A stretch of DNA of 64,000 nt from Mesostigma viride (lineage: Eukaryota > Streptophyta > Mesostigmatophyceae > Mesostigmatales > Mesostigmataceae), in NCBI GenBank assembly GCA_009746045.1, contig RPFO01000213.1, positions 9,335,536-9,399,535 on the forward strand, written 5' to 3'. The notes under the pieces are model-generated. The model ran no database searches. It was not told where the DNA came from and saw only the letters and a list, made by a program, of their open reading frames with translations. Of this stretch, positions 45,105 through 56,289 are shown piece after piece. Within the stretch, counting starts at the first letter, position 1; the number at the start of each line of letters is the position of its first letter. The translations under genes were made by a program, and so were the position numbers.

Positions 45105-45640
45105 CGAAACCATGGAGTTAACGTAATTGATAGTTATGTTGTATGATAGACCATTTCATGAGCTTTCTATCGGCACCAAGAGTGCCTGATTTGGTAAGGA
45201 AATGAAAAATTTATTGTATTTCCTAGGTTGAGTCTGTCGGTACACTTTGACATATTTGTCACGTGCAGTGGTACCGTATGGAGGACTGTCACGCCTGTAG
45301 GCAGGGCAGTGGTACCGTGCTAGTCTAGGACTTGACAGGTCTGAGTCAGCCTAGGACTAGGGCGGGATTTAACCGGAATGCACGGACACACATTCTGACA
45401 GCTCTGAAGGAGAGCTGGCCCAAGTGGCATAAAAGGGATGCACTTGGCACTGTGAGCTCAGTTCTTGCAACCGGTCCTGCGTGCTCGCCCTAGCACCTGT
45501 GTAGACATCGAGATTGTTGACGTGACCGCGAGGTCTGTGTTTTGTGACTGTTAATATTTCATAATAAAGGACAACCATTCCTGCAAGAATGTCGTGTTTG
45601 TTGACTTCCTCTCCAAAGCCTTACGGCAAAAACAACTCAT
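45105..45640 (+). mobile_element. Insertion with promoter and polyadenylation signals, possible solo LTR
   Basis: Absent from the homologous place in copy 2 (near 56920). It contains GGCATAAAAGGG (about 45426) as a TATA-like box and TTCATAATAAAGGAC (about 45557) as a polyadenylation signal, in LTR-like order and spacing. Terminal dinucleotides and target duplication are not clear. Confidence 0.35.
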
Positions 45641-45754
45641 GGGCTCATGGCATCCACCAATATCATAACTTATTTTACTGTACAAGGTAAGGTTCACTGG
45701 TACCTGACAAGGTAAGGTTACTGTACCTCATAAGGGAAGGTTCACTGGTACCCC

Positions 45755-46739
45755 ATGCATTGTGCTGGCACAGGGCACAAACTTGTGTGGGCTTATCCCG
45801 GCCATCAGGAGCCGCTCCCATACAGTGGGTGTGGACGCCAACAAGCCGACGGCGTTTCCTGCGGCCAATCCATGGCGGCCTTCTTAGCAGGCTGGGTGTG
45901 TGACCTGACCGTGGAGGGCATCCATCCTAACGCCCCCCCCCCCCTGTAACTAGTAGCTATCTTCCATTGCTCTCCGGGAAGGTAAAGCCGGCTGCCTTGC
46001 TGGCCTACCCTTGTGGCCTTGATTCCCTCTTGACTTGGTCAGGGCTGGTGGCCGGGCGGACAGGTCATTGTCGACCGCTGCAGCCCTTCAGGAGACCTTT
46101 GGTGCATACTTTGCCTGTGCTCATTTTCGAGGCTGTAGTTGCCAGACTAGTGTCGATGCCTTGGTGGGTTTGCAACTTTACTACCCATGGTGTGGTGAAG
46201 CCGTGGGACTTGCCACGTGGCGTCCTCGCTGGTTGGACAACGCATCGGGCCACCTCGAGACCCACCTCCAATTCCATGAAACGCGGTGCTTGCAATTTCC
46301 AGCATGTTGGTGATGCCAAGGCCAGCGACTTGTGGGCCTTCTGGTGGTCATCGTATTCCCCCTGCGAATCCATGAGGTGCCAAATCTTCGGGTCTGCCAT
46401 GTGCACCTCCAGCCTGATGTCCGATTTGGGCCGGCTCACCGGGGCGCCCTGCTGCTGAAGTCTACCCAGACCTTTCAGGGCAAGAGTCAGTCAGTGGTGG
46501 TAGAAGACTGGGTGTCTGAAACCATCCTCCGCCACTGCTTCGCGGGCAAGCGCGATTGGGAGCATGTGTTCCCTTTAACCTACCCGCAATTCAGGCGCAT
46601 TTGGCACATTGCAACTCAGGCTTTGGATTGAACAGATCTTCATCATTCACGGGCTGCGGAACGGTGGTGCCATCCATGTTTTCCCAGAGGGTTGGAGGTG
46701 GAGTTTCCTGAGGTTCTTCTTCGGGCAATAGCCACCTGA
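45755..46739 (+). pseudogene. DIRS-type tyrosine recombinase, copy 1, Tyr box deleted
   Basis: Tyrosine recombinases integrate DIRS/PAT-type retroelements by strand exchange. The N-terminal part is weak and frame-broken (QSMAAFLAGWVCDL, then VKPAALLAYPCGLDSLL). The catalytic part is clear: LRIHEV with RVCHVHLQP (box with first Arg), GALLLKSTQTFQGKSQSVVV (beta-hairpin region), then after a frame change at about 46630 IFIIHGLRNGGAIHVF (HxxR box). Compared with copy 2, 81 bases just after this box are missing, which removes the segment with the nucleophilic Tyr. The stop is at 46737-46739. Inactive. Confidence 0.7.
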
Positions 46740-46900
46740 CCTCTCGGGCATGGCGGGCTATTTTTCGATTCCCCCCTGCCTAGTTAGGTTGTTCGTTCCA
46801 CTTAACCCCTAAATGGTCTGGCTGCCGATTTTTCGCAAAAATTGAGTTGTAGCCGACGCATCGGCCCCTTCTCGGGCGACCAAATGCCGAGAATACTAAC

Positions 46901-48056
46901 GGGAATACGGAAACGTTTAGCTGATCAGAATGAAAGTTTATAAGTTTCTTCAGAACATGATGCTATGGTTTGCTATATTTGGACGACGATTAACAGGTGT
47001 ACTGGACGGTCAAAGTACAGGGGGTCAGGGTATTCTTTTACGTAGAACGTGCATTCCGGAAACCAGCGACCTGGCCATGGCGGCTCTCCTTCAAGCATGG
47101 CATTTACATTTTCGTTCCAAATTGCTTGCCAAAATTAGGGAATAGACTAATACTATACGTCCTAAGGATGATATAGCCCAATTTTTGGTTCGCGGGAATG
47201 CCATTTGATAGGTGTCGGCAGCGTTCTTGCTGGGAAAAACTGCGATCAGGCCGGACGATAGAAACGTTGACAGCAATACTTTCCGGAGATTTTCAAGGGT
47301 GTATCGATTTATTCGTACTTTTTATGATCCATAGTCGTAAACGTGCGAGAGTGGCCCGAAATCGCCGAATCCAGTGACCATGCTGCACAACTTTGGTGTG
47401 CCTCAACGCGCCATTTGCGGCCACCACCTGGGCTAAGGTAACGTCAGCCATGCCAGGTAAAGCGGAAGCATCGTTTTCTTGTCCATGTTTGACGTTTATG
47501 TATACTTTCTAGCTTGTGTAGCACATTCTTTCTTCATTATTCGTGCTCTTTCTTGACCATGGCCTGGCCCCTTCCTAAAACACCATTCTTAGATGCTTCC
47601 CTCAGTCAGTTGACCTGCCATAGTGTTATGAAGTTTTAGAGGCTGTATGGGTTTGAATGCCTCCATATCTTATCGATGTCTGACGTTTATATATACGTTC
47701 TAGCTTGTGCAGCACATTTGTTATGCATTATTCATGCTATTTCTCGACCATGGCCTTGCCCTTTCCTAAAACATTCTTCTTAGATGCTTACCTCAGTCAC
47801 TCGACCTGCCATAGCGTGATGGTGCTGAGTTTTAGAGGCTGTATGGGTTTGAATACCTCCATAAATGTTTCTCATAAATTTGCCACACACACATTGCATA
47901 AATGTGAGGCAGTTGGCTGGGGTCTATGACGTCATCAAGCATGTAATGGCGAGTAAAAACTTCCCATTGCCAGCATGTGTCACTAGGTGTGCTGGTCAGC
48001 ACCTGGCAAGCAACAGCAGCTTCGGCTTAGTTTATATCTTAGCAAGGGAAAGCTGA
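46901..48056. other. Repeat remnants, no intact gene
   Basis: 46900-47110 matches 60815-61010. Two related stretches, 47500-47680 and 47690-47880, are a tandem duplication (TGACGTTTATRTATAC.TTCTAGCTTGTG). A frame at 47820-47929 (SFRGCMGLNTSINVSHKFAT) resembles the minus-strand frame at 27140-27000. It may be a remnant of an element protein. Confidence 0.45.
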
Positions 48057-48592
48057 AATCAGGGTTCTCTGAACATGGTTTCTTTTTAGTGTTACGGAAG
48101 GGGAGCCGCTGATGCTAGATGAAACGGAGCTTGGTGTTGTGATCCTAATAAGGTTGATTAGGCTTCTAGTGTATGAGTATTACAAATGATATGGCCTAAT
48201 TGTAGCGGCCCATACCTTGACAAGGTGCTGAGTACCTTGACGGATTTTTGCGTCTAGGTTCTCCTAACAGATCTGTGATTGTGGACGTGTTTGCAACAAG
48301 CAATATCTGAAGTAAAACTTGACGGCTAAAAATGTTTAGAGGCCGTTGCCGGAATCTGGCCGTTGGTAGAGAGCCGTTGGCCTTGACACACGATAAAAGC
48401 TTGCTCACCTAGCTCATGGCGGTCTCTTTTGTTTTCCCACCCGCCCTCCCTGTGTGTTGCTTGTTTGGGGGTAAGGCTAGCCTCTTTTGGCATTCAGTGT
48501 TCCTATGGGTAAGGATGGCCAGTTGAGGGCCACTTCCCCATGAGCTCTACTTATTGTTTAAATAAAGAGTCTGGTTACCTGGAGTTCCACGG
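48057..48592 (+). repeat. Split-repeat A-B unit, family 4
   Basis: A (48057-48435) begins AATCAGGGTTCTCTGAACAT. CCCACCCGCCCTCCC follows at 48436-48450, then B (about 48467-48592) with GGGTAAGGCTAGCC and GCTCTACTTATTGTTTAAAT. It matches the A2-B2 half of a split-repeat element and could be a solo remnant. Confidence 0.65.
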
Positions 48593-49265
48593 TTAATAGA
48601 ATAGGCTTAACATCACTAGTTTGTTGGTGGTTGCCTCCTAGAATGCATGCTTTGCGTAGGGTATCCGTACCGCGGTACCTACGTGCATGGACAATGTGGC
48701 ACCTACACATCTATAGGTGTCAAATAAGGGCAGTTGATGATGCAGCTATGTTTTCCCATAAGTGTGGAAGGGAAATGTGTTGTATGGCACGGCTATCGGC
48801 TCTTGGTGGCCATGTTACTAGGTAGTATGCCCACCCCTACCCCCTTGGTTGCTTTTTTCCAATGGCACACCTTTAGGCTCTACTGGGTGTAACTATTGGG
48901 ATACTCACACAAATGATGACCCCAATGGCTCAAATGTTCAGCGACTTATTGTTCATCATCCCTGTAAGTGGTGGGTGTCTAGGTCTTATTACATAATTCA
49001 AAATGTACAATCTACCTAGAATGAAAACACGCTGACTTTGACCCCCCTGACTTTGATGGTAGTTATATATGGCCTACCATGCATATATGTGAGGTTGTGA
49101 TGTATCTACCCGAAGGGCAAGTCATGGACATGCTTGAAGGATTTTTTTTTTTGTGTGTGTGCGTGTGCCCAAAATAGGTGAGCTACAGACGATGCATCGG
49201 CTGTACGATTTAGGGGTTGAGATAGGTTATTTGCCCTGGGCATGGATCGCCAGAGAGAGATGTAA
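48593..49265. other. No gene seen
   Basis: Possibly internal sequence of the element whose B1 begins at 49266. A T-run lies at 49141-49152 and bases 49175-49260 resemble 60720-60770. Confidence 0.4.
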
Positions 49266-49830
49266 GGGTAAGGCTAGCCTTTTGACAGGCAATAAGTGTT
49301 CCCATGATCATTGGCGGCTGGGATGTGGCCTGCCTTTTGTATGTGCTCCACTCATTGGTTTCATCAAGAGTCGGTTTTTCCCTGGAGTTAAACGGAGAAT
49401 CGTGGCTCTCTGTACATAGTTTCTTTTTATTGAGAGGGAAGCGGAGCCGCTGTGGCTACGTTAAATGGGGTTCATGTGACATACCTTTTGAGGACGGTGT
49501 GGCCTGACCCAGCAGTGGCAACGATTCGGCCAGTTCCCTGGATGGGTGGCAAGAGATACCTCGGGATGCAATCTTGCCTCTATCTAGTGATAATGACGTG
49601 GTCATTACTTATATAAAAAACTTTCTCTCATGCAATACGTGACCTAAGAGCCCCGGCAAGCTAGGTAAGTCGCCAGCAACTAGAACACCAATTTGTGTCA
49701 TTTGTTCAGACGAAAAGTTTGTGCGGCAAAACAAACGCCATCCGGGTAAACGCCTCGTGAAATGCAAGTAGGACAAAAGCAAACCTACCAAGCAAAGGTC
49801 GACCTCTATTCTTTTCCCAACCACCATCCC
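49266..49830 (+). repeat. Split-repeat B1-A2 junction, family 4/5
   Basis: B1 (49266-49397) has GGGTAAGGCTAGCC and ends CCACTCATTGGTTTCATCAA, then GAGTTAAACGGAG. A2 starts AATCGTGGCTCTCTGTACAT at 49398 and runs to CTATTCTTTT at 49815, then CCCAACCACCATCCC at 49816-49830. LRR block copy 2 follows directly. Confidence 0.65.
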
Positions 49831-50269
49831 TGCATTGATAACTGTTGTAAATGCTGCATGCTGATAATGTGATTTAGGCCTCATGATTATTGTAACTAGC
49901 ATTCCATTCCAGGAATACAGCCGCATACAGTTGTAAGTACAACCACCGTCAATGGCATTCCAGCCATAGATCAAACTTACGTCTTTTGGTATCTAGGACG
50001 CCGGGACTGGATGTTCTGCGTATCCCAAACGGCTGCCCCGACCATTTACCATGGCCTGCTTATGTAAGTCACAATCCGGCAATCGATAATGATGCTGGTA
50101 ACGGTATTTCGGTGCAGAACCACATCCTCCATGCTTGCATACGAGGTATAGCAATTCAAAGGGTAGAAAAACAACAGTGGCGATGCGAGCACATAAATTT
50201 CATGCATTGCTGGCCGAGTACGAAGGGGCAGAACTAGCTAGCACACACCAAGGATCTGGCTTTACTCAC

Positions 50270-50341
50270 AGCAACTCGAGTTCCGGCAAAGTCCCCAGCT
50301 CGGGTGGGATGGCGCCGCTCAGTTGGTTATCATGTAGCGAC
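50270..50341 (-). CDS. LRR exon, copy 2
   Basis: A 72-base exon reading SLHDNQLSGAIPPELGTLPE and LELL, the best match of the three to the plant LRR consensus. The acceptor is TCTCTGCTCGCAG, the donor a perfect GTGAGT, phase 2 on both sides. Only one repeat could be found, so the gene is either mostly outside the block or decayed. Plant-type LRRs mostly sit in receptor kinases or secreted proteins. Confidence 0.65.
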
Positions 50342-50469
50342 CTGCGAGCAGAGAAATCCAGATGTCGCAGATTGCACACGCATGCACCAACACCAGGCAC
50401 GAGTGCAGGTTGTCAGAGAGAGAGAGAGAGAGAGAGCTACTGACACGTGGCAGCTTATGTGGGGCCCAC

Positions 50470-50583
50470 CCATGCAGGCAGATTGAGGAGACCATGGCAA
50501 CTGTTAGCAAGGTCAACCAGAGTAGTTTGTACTGATCGCAGCATGGTGGCCGAAGAACTGCATGCCAGTGCGAGAGCTTCCAT
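50470..50583 (-). CDS. Possible exon upstream of the LRR exon, copy 2
   Basis: MEALALACSSSATMLRSVQ, then TTLVDLANSCHGLLNLPAW, ending before GTGGGC. Same frame as copies 1 and 3. It resembles the hydrophobic start plus N-terminal cap that precedes LRRs, but phase does not fit direct splicing to the LRR exon. Confidence 0.3.
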
Positions 50584-50690
50584 GTATAAGACCTTTAACA
50601 GCAAACGCGCCTGTACCATACCATACGGGGCCAGAAATGGGGCCTGTGCTGAGTTCCTATCTCCATATCTGCTTGTGATGCCCTGACCAT

Positions 50691-51190
50691 CTACCCTAGT
50701 GGTCAAAATCACTTTGCGTCAAACTACTTTGCGAATCGACCTCGCAAACTGCTATTAAGGGGCTTCATTTTGGGTCGCAAAGTTCAAAAGTTACCGCGCC
50801 GCGCCCGCGCCGCGCCGGGCCTTTAGAGCCAAGTATCCTAACTTGGCTAGCGAAAGCGTCGCGCCCCAATTTTTGCGCCCTGTCATTTGAAAGGTTTCTT
50901 CAAACTTCAAAGGCTTGTGCAGACTGCACGGTGTGACTCGTGAGGCATGATGACAGACTTTCAATACATTCTGGGCTACAGGTACTGCCAGCCTGCCAGG
51001 CCATAGGGTGTAAACTACAGGTCCAGTCATCCTTAGGGCTAATGCTACATGAACTGAAAGAGACAACAGGCCAAGTAAGTGAGACACATTACTGTAGCCA
51101 CCGACCCTAAAAAAGCCGACCAGCTCGCAAACCTAAAACTTTGCCTTCATTTTGGGTCGCAAACTTTAAATTTAACCTTGTTTTGGGGTA
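50691..51190. mobile_element. CCGTAGTGGTCAAAAT-family MITE, copy c, right end missing
   Basis: Left end CTACCCTAGTGGTCAAAATC at 50691. Interior CGCAAACTGCTATTAAGGGG and CATTTTGGGTCGCAAAC match copies a and b. The right inverted repeat is absent, and LRR-block sequence resumes near 51195 with a short deletion. Confidence 0.65.
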
Positions 51191-51329
51191 GTATTAAGTC
51201 CTGTGAATCACTTGACCCGGGCTTGAACCCTGGGGGCTGCTTCTTGGTGGCAAAGTTGTCAGAAACAAAATCAGATTTTCAAACCAAACACCACGCTAGA
51301 TTTTTCACCATTCAGAGTATGGGATGAAG

Positions 51330-51660
51330 TATCTTTCTGGGCCTAGTCTTTATGCATGTCGAAGAGAAGCACGAACATTTGATCCACTTGTTTCAAGGCA
51401 ACATCAGAAGTTGGCACCATAGTATTGGCTGCCATCACTAAAGGCAAGGCATTTGGCATACTTGGGAGTGAGGACAAATCCATGGAAACGACTACGTTCC
51501 CTGGGGTAATTTACGTCAGTGTCAGGGGCAGTATCAGCCGCACGATTGTGGCGGCACGAGACGGTGCGTCGCATGCTACACATTCATGCGGATGCATGGG
51601 TTTATGGACTAGTCATGTGGGCGCTGCGCCCACAGTACTATACCTATGATATGTAGTAGG
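51330..51660 (-). other. Conserved coding-like segment of the LRR block, copy 2
   Basis: Same segment as 38290-38720, with a three-codon in-frame deletion relative to it. Confidence 0.35.
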
Positions 51661-51840
51661 TTTCTTTACTTTGGAGGTGCATACACTAAAGACTCAGCTA
51701 ATGTCACGTATACAAGAATAAGTGAATCAACTGAAAAAAGTGGCACAACGCAGCACCGGTACTGCTAAGGCTAAAAACGTCCATGAGAAACTTGCCATAC
51801 AGAAGGGGACGCTGGGAGCAATTTTGTAGCGTACCTCAGA

Positions 51841-53194
51841 TTCCATTAGAAAATGAGCAAGTATTTTGTGAAAATGCTGCAGTACTTCGTCACTATTTTC
51901 TGGTCCGTGTGAGAATTCATGCAATTTTAGTAACCAGATAGCCCTTTTAAAGAATGCGGTTGGAAAGATGCCAGCAACGCAGCCTAGGGCTTAAGATAGG
52001 TAGCACTCTTTTCCTCTTGCCACTGCCCCCTTTCCCATAGGTAAATTCTCAGCATGTGAAGGTAAAAACATTGGATGGGTTTCTTAGTAGGATTGGCATT
52101 CAATTGACTAGGCAGCATTTACACAATCGTCTGTCGTGTGCAACACCAATGCTTTATACAACTGTAAAGGCAGATGCAAGGTTCTAATGGGGTGCAAGAA
52201 AGCAGCACTAGCATAGTAAGGTGAGTAAAGGCCTTGCAATCGGACAGTTTGCATTCGTTTAAATGCCAAGCATGCTTTCTTTGCGGCCTTTAGCACAGGT
52301 TAAATTGTAATTAGTAATGACATGCTGCCCCTTTAAGGGAACGGGACACCCGCGAATTATTTCACATAAAAATTCTCCGTACCCGTTCGTATCGTGAAAA
52401 AGTGGTGCACGGTGCGCCCACACCGAGCGGAAGTGGTCATGGCAGCTGCGTTTAGGCGTAACTACCATGCTAGGGCGAGCCAAATGCAAAACAAATGCTC
52501 GAATGTTAAACAAGATGATTTAATGATGTTGGCTTGTGGCGGAAATTAGCTGGTTTACAAGATTGCTGTTGTTTTTCAATGCCATCGGCATGGGGGGTAA
52601 TCTGAAATTTTCGATCGCGCGATATGAAATAGAATTCATGACAAGTTTTGCGGGCTTCGCCCGCGACATTACAGCTCGTACTTTTTGTGGCCGGTCCCTG
52701 GCCAGGGAGCCCCGGCTAGGGATTGCGTGACACCACGTACTGCCGCCGAGGGCCAGGTGGCGCTAGCCTCGCCAAGGAGCGCGCGCTAGCTTTAGGGTCT
52801 CGACCACAAGATTCATGGAGGTTGGCAAAAGGGTGAAGAAAAAAAAAAAAAGGAAAGAAAGGCAAGGCCTAGGAAGGCTCGAACCCGGTACCTTGTGATC
52901 AAACGTATAATGAAGTGTGCTTTGGTGCCTGAAGTCTACGCAACCAATTTTCGTTGAAGTTGCACAATATGTACATTGCTACAAAGGGACAAATTGCGCA
53001 ACCGCGCAGTGGACGGAGCTCGCCAACTACTTGCGGAGTTCAAGCTCCAGATTGACTGCTACCCCTGCACGGGAGCGCGATGCGCGCGAGCCGCGGGGAT
53101 GAGCGACCTCGCCAACCCCGCAGACAGCAGGGAAAAATCGCTTACAGGCGGTGGAGCAGAGGAAAATCCACATGTAAGCTTCCTGCACATTTGT
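51841..53194. other. No firm gene; possible SINE remnant
   Basis: On the minus strand GGTACCGGGTTCGAGCC (about 52893-52877) contains a good RNA polymerase III B-box (GGTTCGAGCC), and about 40 bases further on there is a T-run (52849-52838) that could terminate transcription. No A-box could be placed with confidence. Confidence 0.3.
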
Positions 53195-55158
53195 AATCGG
53201 GGTTCTTTGAACGGAGTTTCTTCTATACGTGAATGCGGGAACAAGAGGCCGCTGGATGAGCGGCTTATAGGTCGCAGTGTTTACTCGTAGCTGTTTGGCT
53301 AGAGCTTTTGTGATTAGTAGATGCAATATAGTGCATGGTTGAAAAATGAATTAAATAAAATGTGCGTTCCGCGCTTGGGTTGATTATACCCGGGCGGAAC
53401 GGGGCGTGAGGTGCAGTGCCCCTGAAAAGAACAACCTACGCATTATTTAATACTAGCCGTGCAGATTCGGGATATTCTACCCCCGGTCTGTACGGTTAGC
53501 GTCTTACTAGCATCCACTAAACATAAGGGTTTAATGACGTCAGTTAGCTAGGGATAAGGGAGGTTTTGCGACTAAAAGCCGCTCTGGCTGGTTTTGTCGG
53601 CCTCTTTCTTTGCTCCTTGTCGTTGCGGCGGCAGCCGCAGCTATGGGTGCTGCGGAGCAAAATCCCAAAAGCACTGGTTGCACTGGCCACTTGGCCAGTG
53701 GTGAGACTTCCAGTTGTTAACCGGCCAGGCGTAGTTCCTCGCCCGGTTAACTAAAAGAAAAGAAAAAGATTACCTCCGGTCCGCACCTTTTCCCCAGCTT
53801 GGGGTCTTTGGTGGGCCGGATGCCGTGACAGGTGCTCAACTGTCGCTTGGTCGGCCCAGTGCGCGAGCTGGTGCTCCGTACCTGGGGATGCTTGCACCCC
53901 GGGTTGGAGCCGGATGGCTGGCACTGGCGACCCGTGTCTCGGTCCGCGGCCTGCGGCTTTTTCTTCGGAAATTGCTGCTGGCCAGCAAACTTTGCAATTG
54001 CCTTCCGCCGAGGGGGGGTGGTTGGGGCTGGGGACGGCGATGGGAAAAGCGTCTAAGCTAGAAATTTTTTCCCCACGCATAGAAACCTCGGGGGGAATGC
54101 GGTCTTGGCTGAACGGACTCTCGTTCAGCCAGGTGCCTGGGGCTGTGGCCTCGGGCATCCGGGCTGGCGGGGCCTGGGCTAGGTCCACGTTTTTTCTCGA
54201 AGCACCCCGGGTCTATGGGGAGACGGCCATAGCGGTACCGACTCGGGGCCCCGAGAGGGGTCATGATAGGCTGGCCGTGCGCAATCGCAGTGCAAATGCG
54301 CTGGGCCTTTTTGGGCCTGGCCATGCATCCACAGCCGCCGGGCACACGCCTCCCGATGTGGGGGGGCTCCCGTTTTGCGGCAGGGCGGTCACTTGTGACA
54401 ACGAGCAAGGTGGAGTGCGGCTTCAAGGGAAAGCCAGGGCGGGGGTGATTGGGCAACGTACTTCATGAAGGGCCTTGAACGGCGTGCCTCCGGGCATGTC
54501 AATTAGTGTCACATGTATGCTTCCACTTATTGTTTTAATGAAGATGCTGGTTTTTGTGGGAGCTACGTGGGACATGAATCGGGGTTCTTTGAACGGAGTT
54601 TCTTCTATACGTGAATGCGGGAACAAGAGGCCGCTGGATGAGCGGCTTATAGGTCGCAGTGTTTACTCGTAGCTGTTTGGCTAGAGCTTTTGTGATTAGT
54701 AGATGCAATATAGTGCATGGTTGAAAAATGAATTAAATAAAATGTGCGTTCCGCGCTTGGGTTGATTATACCCGGGCGGAACGGGGCGTGAGGTGCAGTG
54801 CCCCTGAAAAGAACAACCTACGCATTATTTAATACTAGCCGTGCAGATTCGGGATATTCTACCCCCGGTCTGTACGGTTAGCGTCTTACTAGCATCCACT
54901 AAACATAAGGGTTTAATGACGTCAGTTAGCTAGGGATAAGGGAGGTTTTGCGACTAAAAGCCGCTCTGGCTGGTTTTGTCGGCCTCTTTCTTTGCTCCCC
55001 ACCCACCCACCCTTGTCTTGGTTGCCTCTAGGGCAACGTACTTCATGAAGGGCCTTGAACGGCGTGCCTCCGGGCATGTCAATTAGTGTCACATGTATGC
55101 TTCCACTTATTGTTTTAATGAAGATGCTGGTTTTTGTGGGAGCTACGTGGGACATGAA
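53195..55158 (+). mobile_element. Split-direct-repeat retroelement 3 (A1-int-B1-A2-B2)
   Basis: A1 53195-53616 and A2 54577-54998 are 422-base direct repeats, identical or nearly so by eye. B1 54451-54578 and B2 55031-55158 are 128-base direct repeats. A2 joins B2 through 54999-55030, starting CCACCCACCCACCCTTG. B holds CCACTTATTGTTTTAATGAA. The internal 830 bases have an open + frame (53914-54468) without recognised domain. Near-identity of repeats suggests a young insertion. Non-autonomous. Confidence 0.82.
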
Positions 55159-56289
55159 CGGGATTTCCCCAACAGAAAGTTTGGTCCAACAGACCAAAAG
55201 TTTGCGATGGTTATATCTGGAGCTTGCGAACACAGGACATCGCAGAGTTTGGCTCCTGCCGCAATCTGGGCATACGGACCTCTGCCAAATGGCTAATCTG
55301 GATGTAACGCTTCAGAAACCTAAAAAATGGGCGTGCCGTGGTTTGACCTTTTCGTGTTTGGTCGCAATGAAATTTGGCGCAGCTCATTCGTCCAGCGGAC
55401 TGTAAGTCGCGCCGCTGAGTGGCTGGAGCCGAAAGCCGTTCGAAAGAGTGTTAGCTAAATTTGTGCTGAGGCTGCGTTTTAAGTATGTTGATAGCAGCAG
55501 TAAATTCGCAGTTTTGGGGGAGTTACTGACCGTAAATCTGCATAAAACTGGCTTTTGCGCTTCAAATTTCAAAATTTCGCGCAAAGAGGAAACTGCAGGC
55601 CCACATCCTGGGTACGTGCTGGGACTTAGACTCTCTACATTATATTGCACCAAGTCTGAGTGTGGCAGCCTCTCCCCTTGCCATTGTCATGGCTTATTGG
55701 TCCCCAACTGTGGCTTTAGAGGTGCCAATCTCTTTTACACAAGTCTGGGTATACTACATTGAGAGGGCTCTCAAAGACCTGTTCATTTAAGAAAGTTATA
55801 AGCCTGCATGTAACTTGAAGTGCGAATAAAAAATATTGCCGAAATGTCCCTGAAAAATACTCATGTGCACCATGGCAGTTTTATAGCCCAAACGCTTTGC
55901 GATTGGGCTCCAAATTGGTGGGCTCATACCCAAGTGTGCCACCACCATGGATGTGATGTCAAATCACACAAGCAGTCCACATTTTCATTTGCACTAATTC
56001 AGCGCGGCCATGTGTGCCTAAAATTGGCAAAGGGCCAGGTGAACCCCCTAGGTGTCTTTTTGTAGTGCCTATAATCTCAGAGTCCAAACCCAGATTTTTT
56101 TCTTAGGTATTTGCTGCACACCTATAGGTACGAGGATATGAAAGGGCTTTGAAAAATTCCCATATACATTACCGTGGCAGTGACTCAAACAATGTCCAAC
56201 CTTGTAGATATTTTATTGATCCAACCTGTAGATATTTTAATGATCCAACCTTGTAGATATTTTATTGATCCAGAGGTAGTACCAATAGT
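55159..56289. other. No gene seen; small ATTTT triplication
   Basis: Bases 56200-56272 hold three tandem copies of CAACCTTGTAGATATTTTAT. No coding signal. Confidence 0.5.

Larger units (their letters stand above)
44331..46900 (+). mobile_element. Tyrosine-recombinase retroelement segment, copy 1
   Basis: Collinear with 56290-57180 and then 59620-61000, with insertions and deletions. The order is a leader with a C-rich microsatellite, a CAAGGTAAGGTT triplicated stretch (45683-45745), then the recombinase pseudogene. About 530 bases at 45105-45640 are absent from the other copy. Element ends are not clear. Confidence 0.55.
49831..51840 (-). repeat. LRR-gene block, copy 2
   Basis: The first 60 bases carry TAAATGCTGCATGCTGATAA and GATTATTGTAACTAGCATTC, shared with copies 3 and 4. 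Contains the LRR exon 50341-50270, the possible exon 50583-50470, MITE copy c at 50691-51190 and the conserved segment 51330-51660. An (AG)n run at 50416-50436 lies in the intron. Confidence 0.7.

Noticed and set aside
52838-52930. Functional tRNA gene on the minus strand
   Set aside because: Only the B-box is convincing. T-stem, acceptor stem and A-box do not fit a cloverleaf.
53825-54468. Open + frames inside split-repeat element 3 as a gag gene
   Set aside because: GC-rich sequence keeps several frames open on both strands, and no motif or counterpart in the other elements supports a protein.
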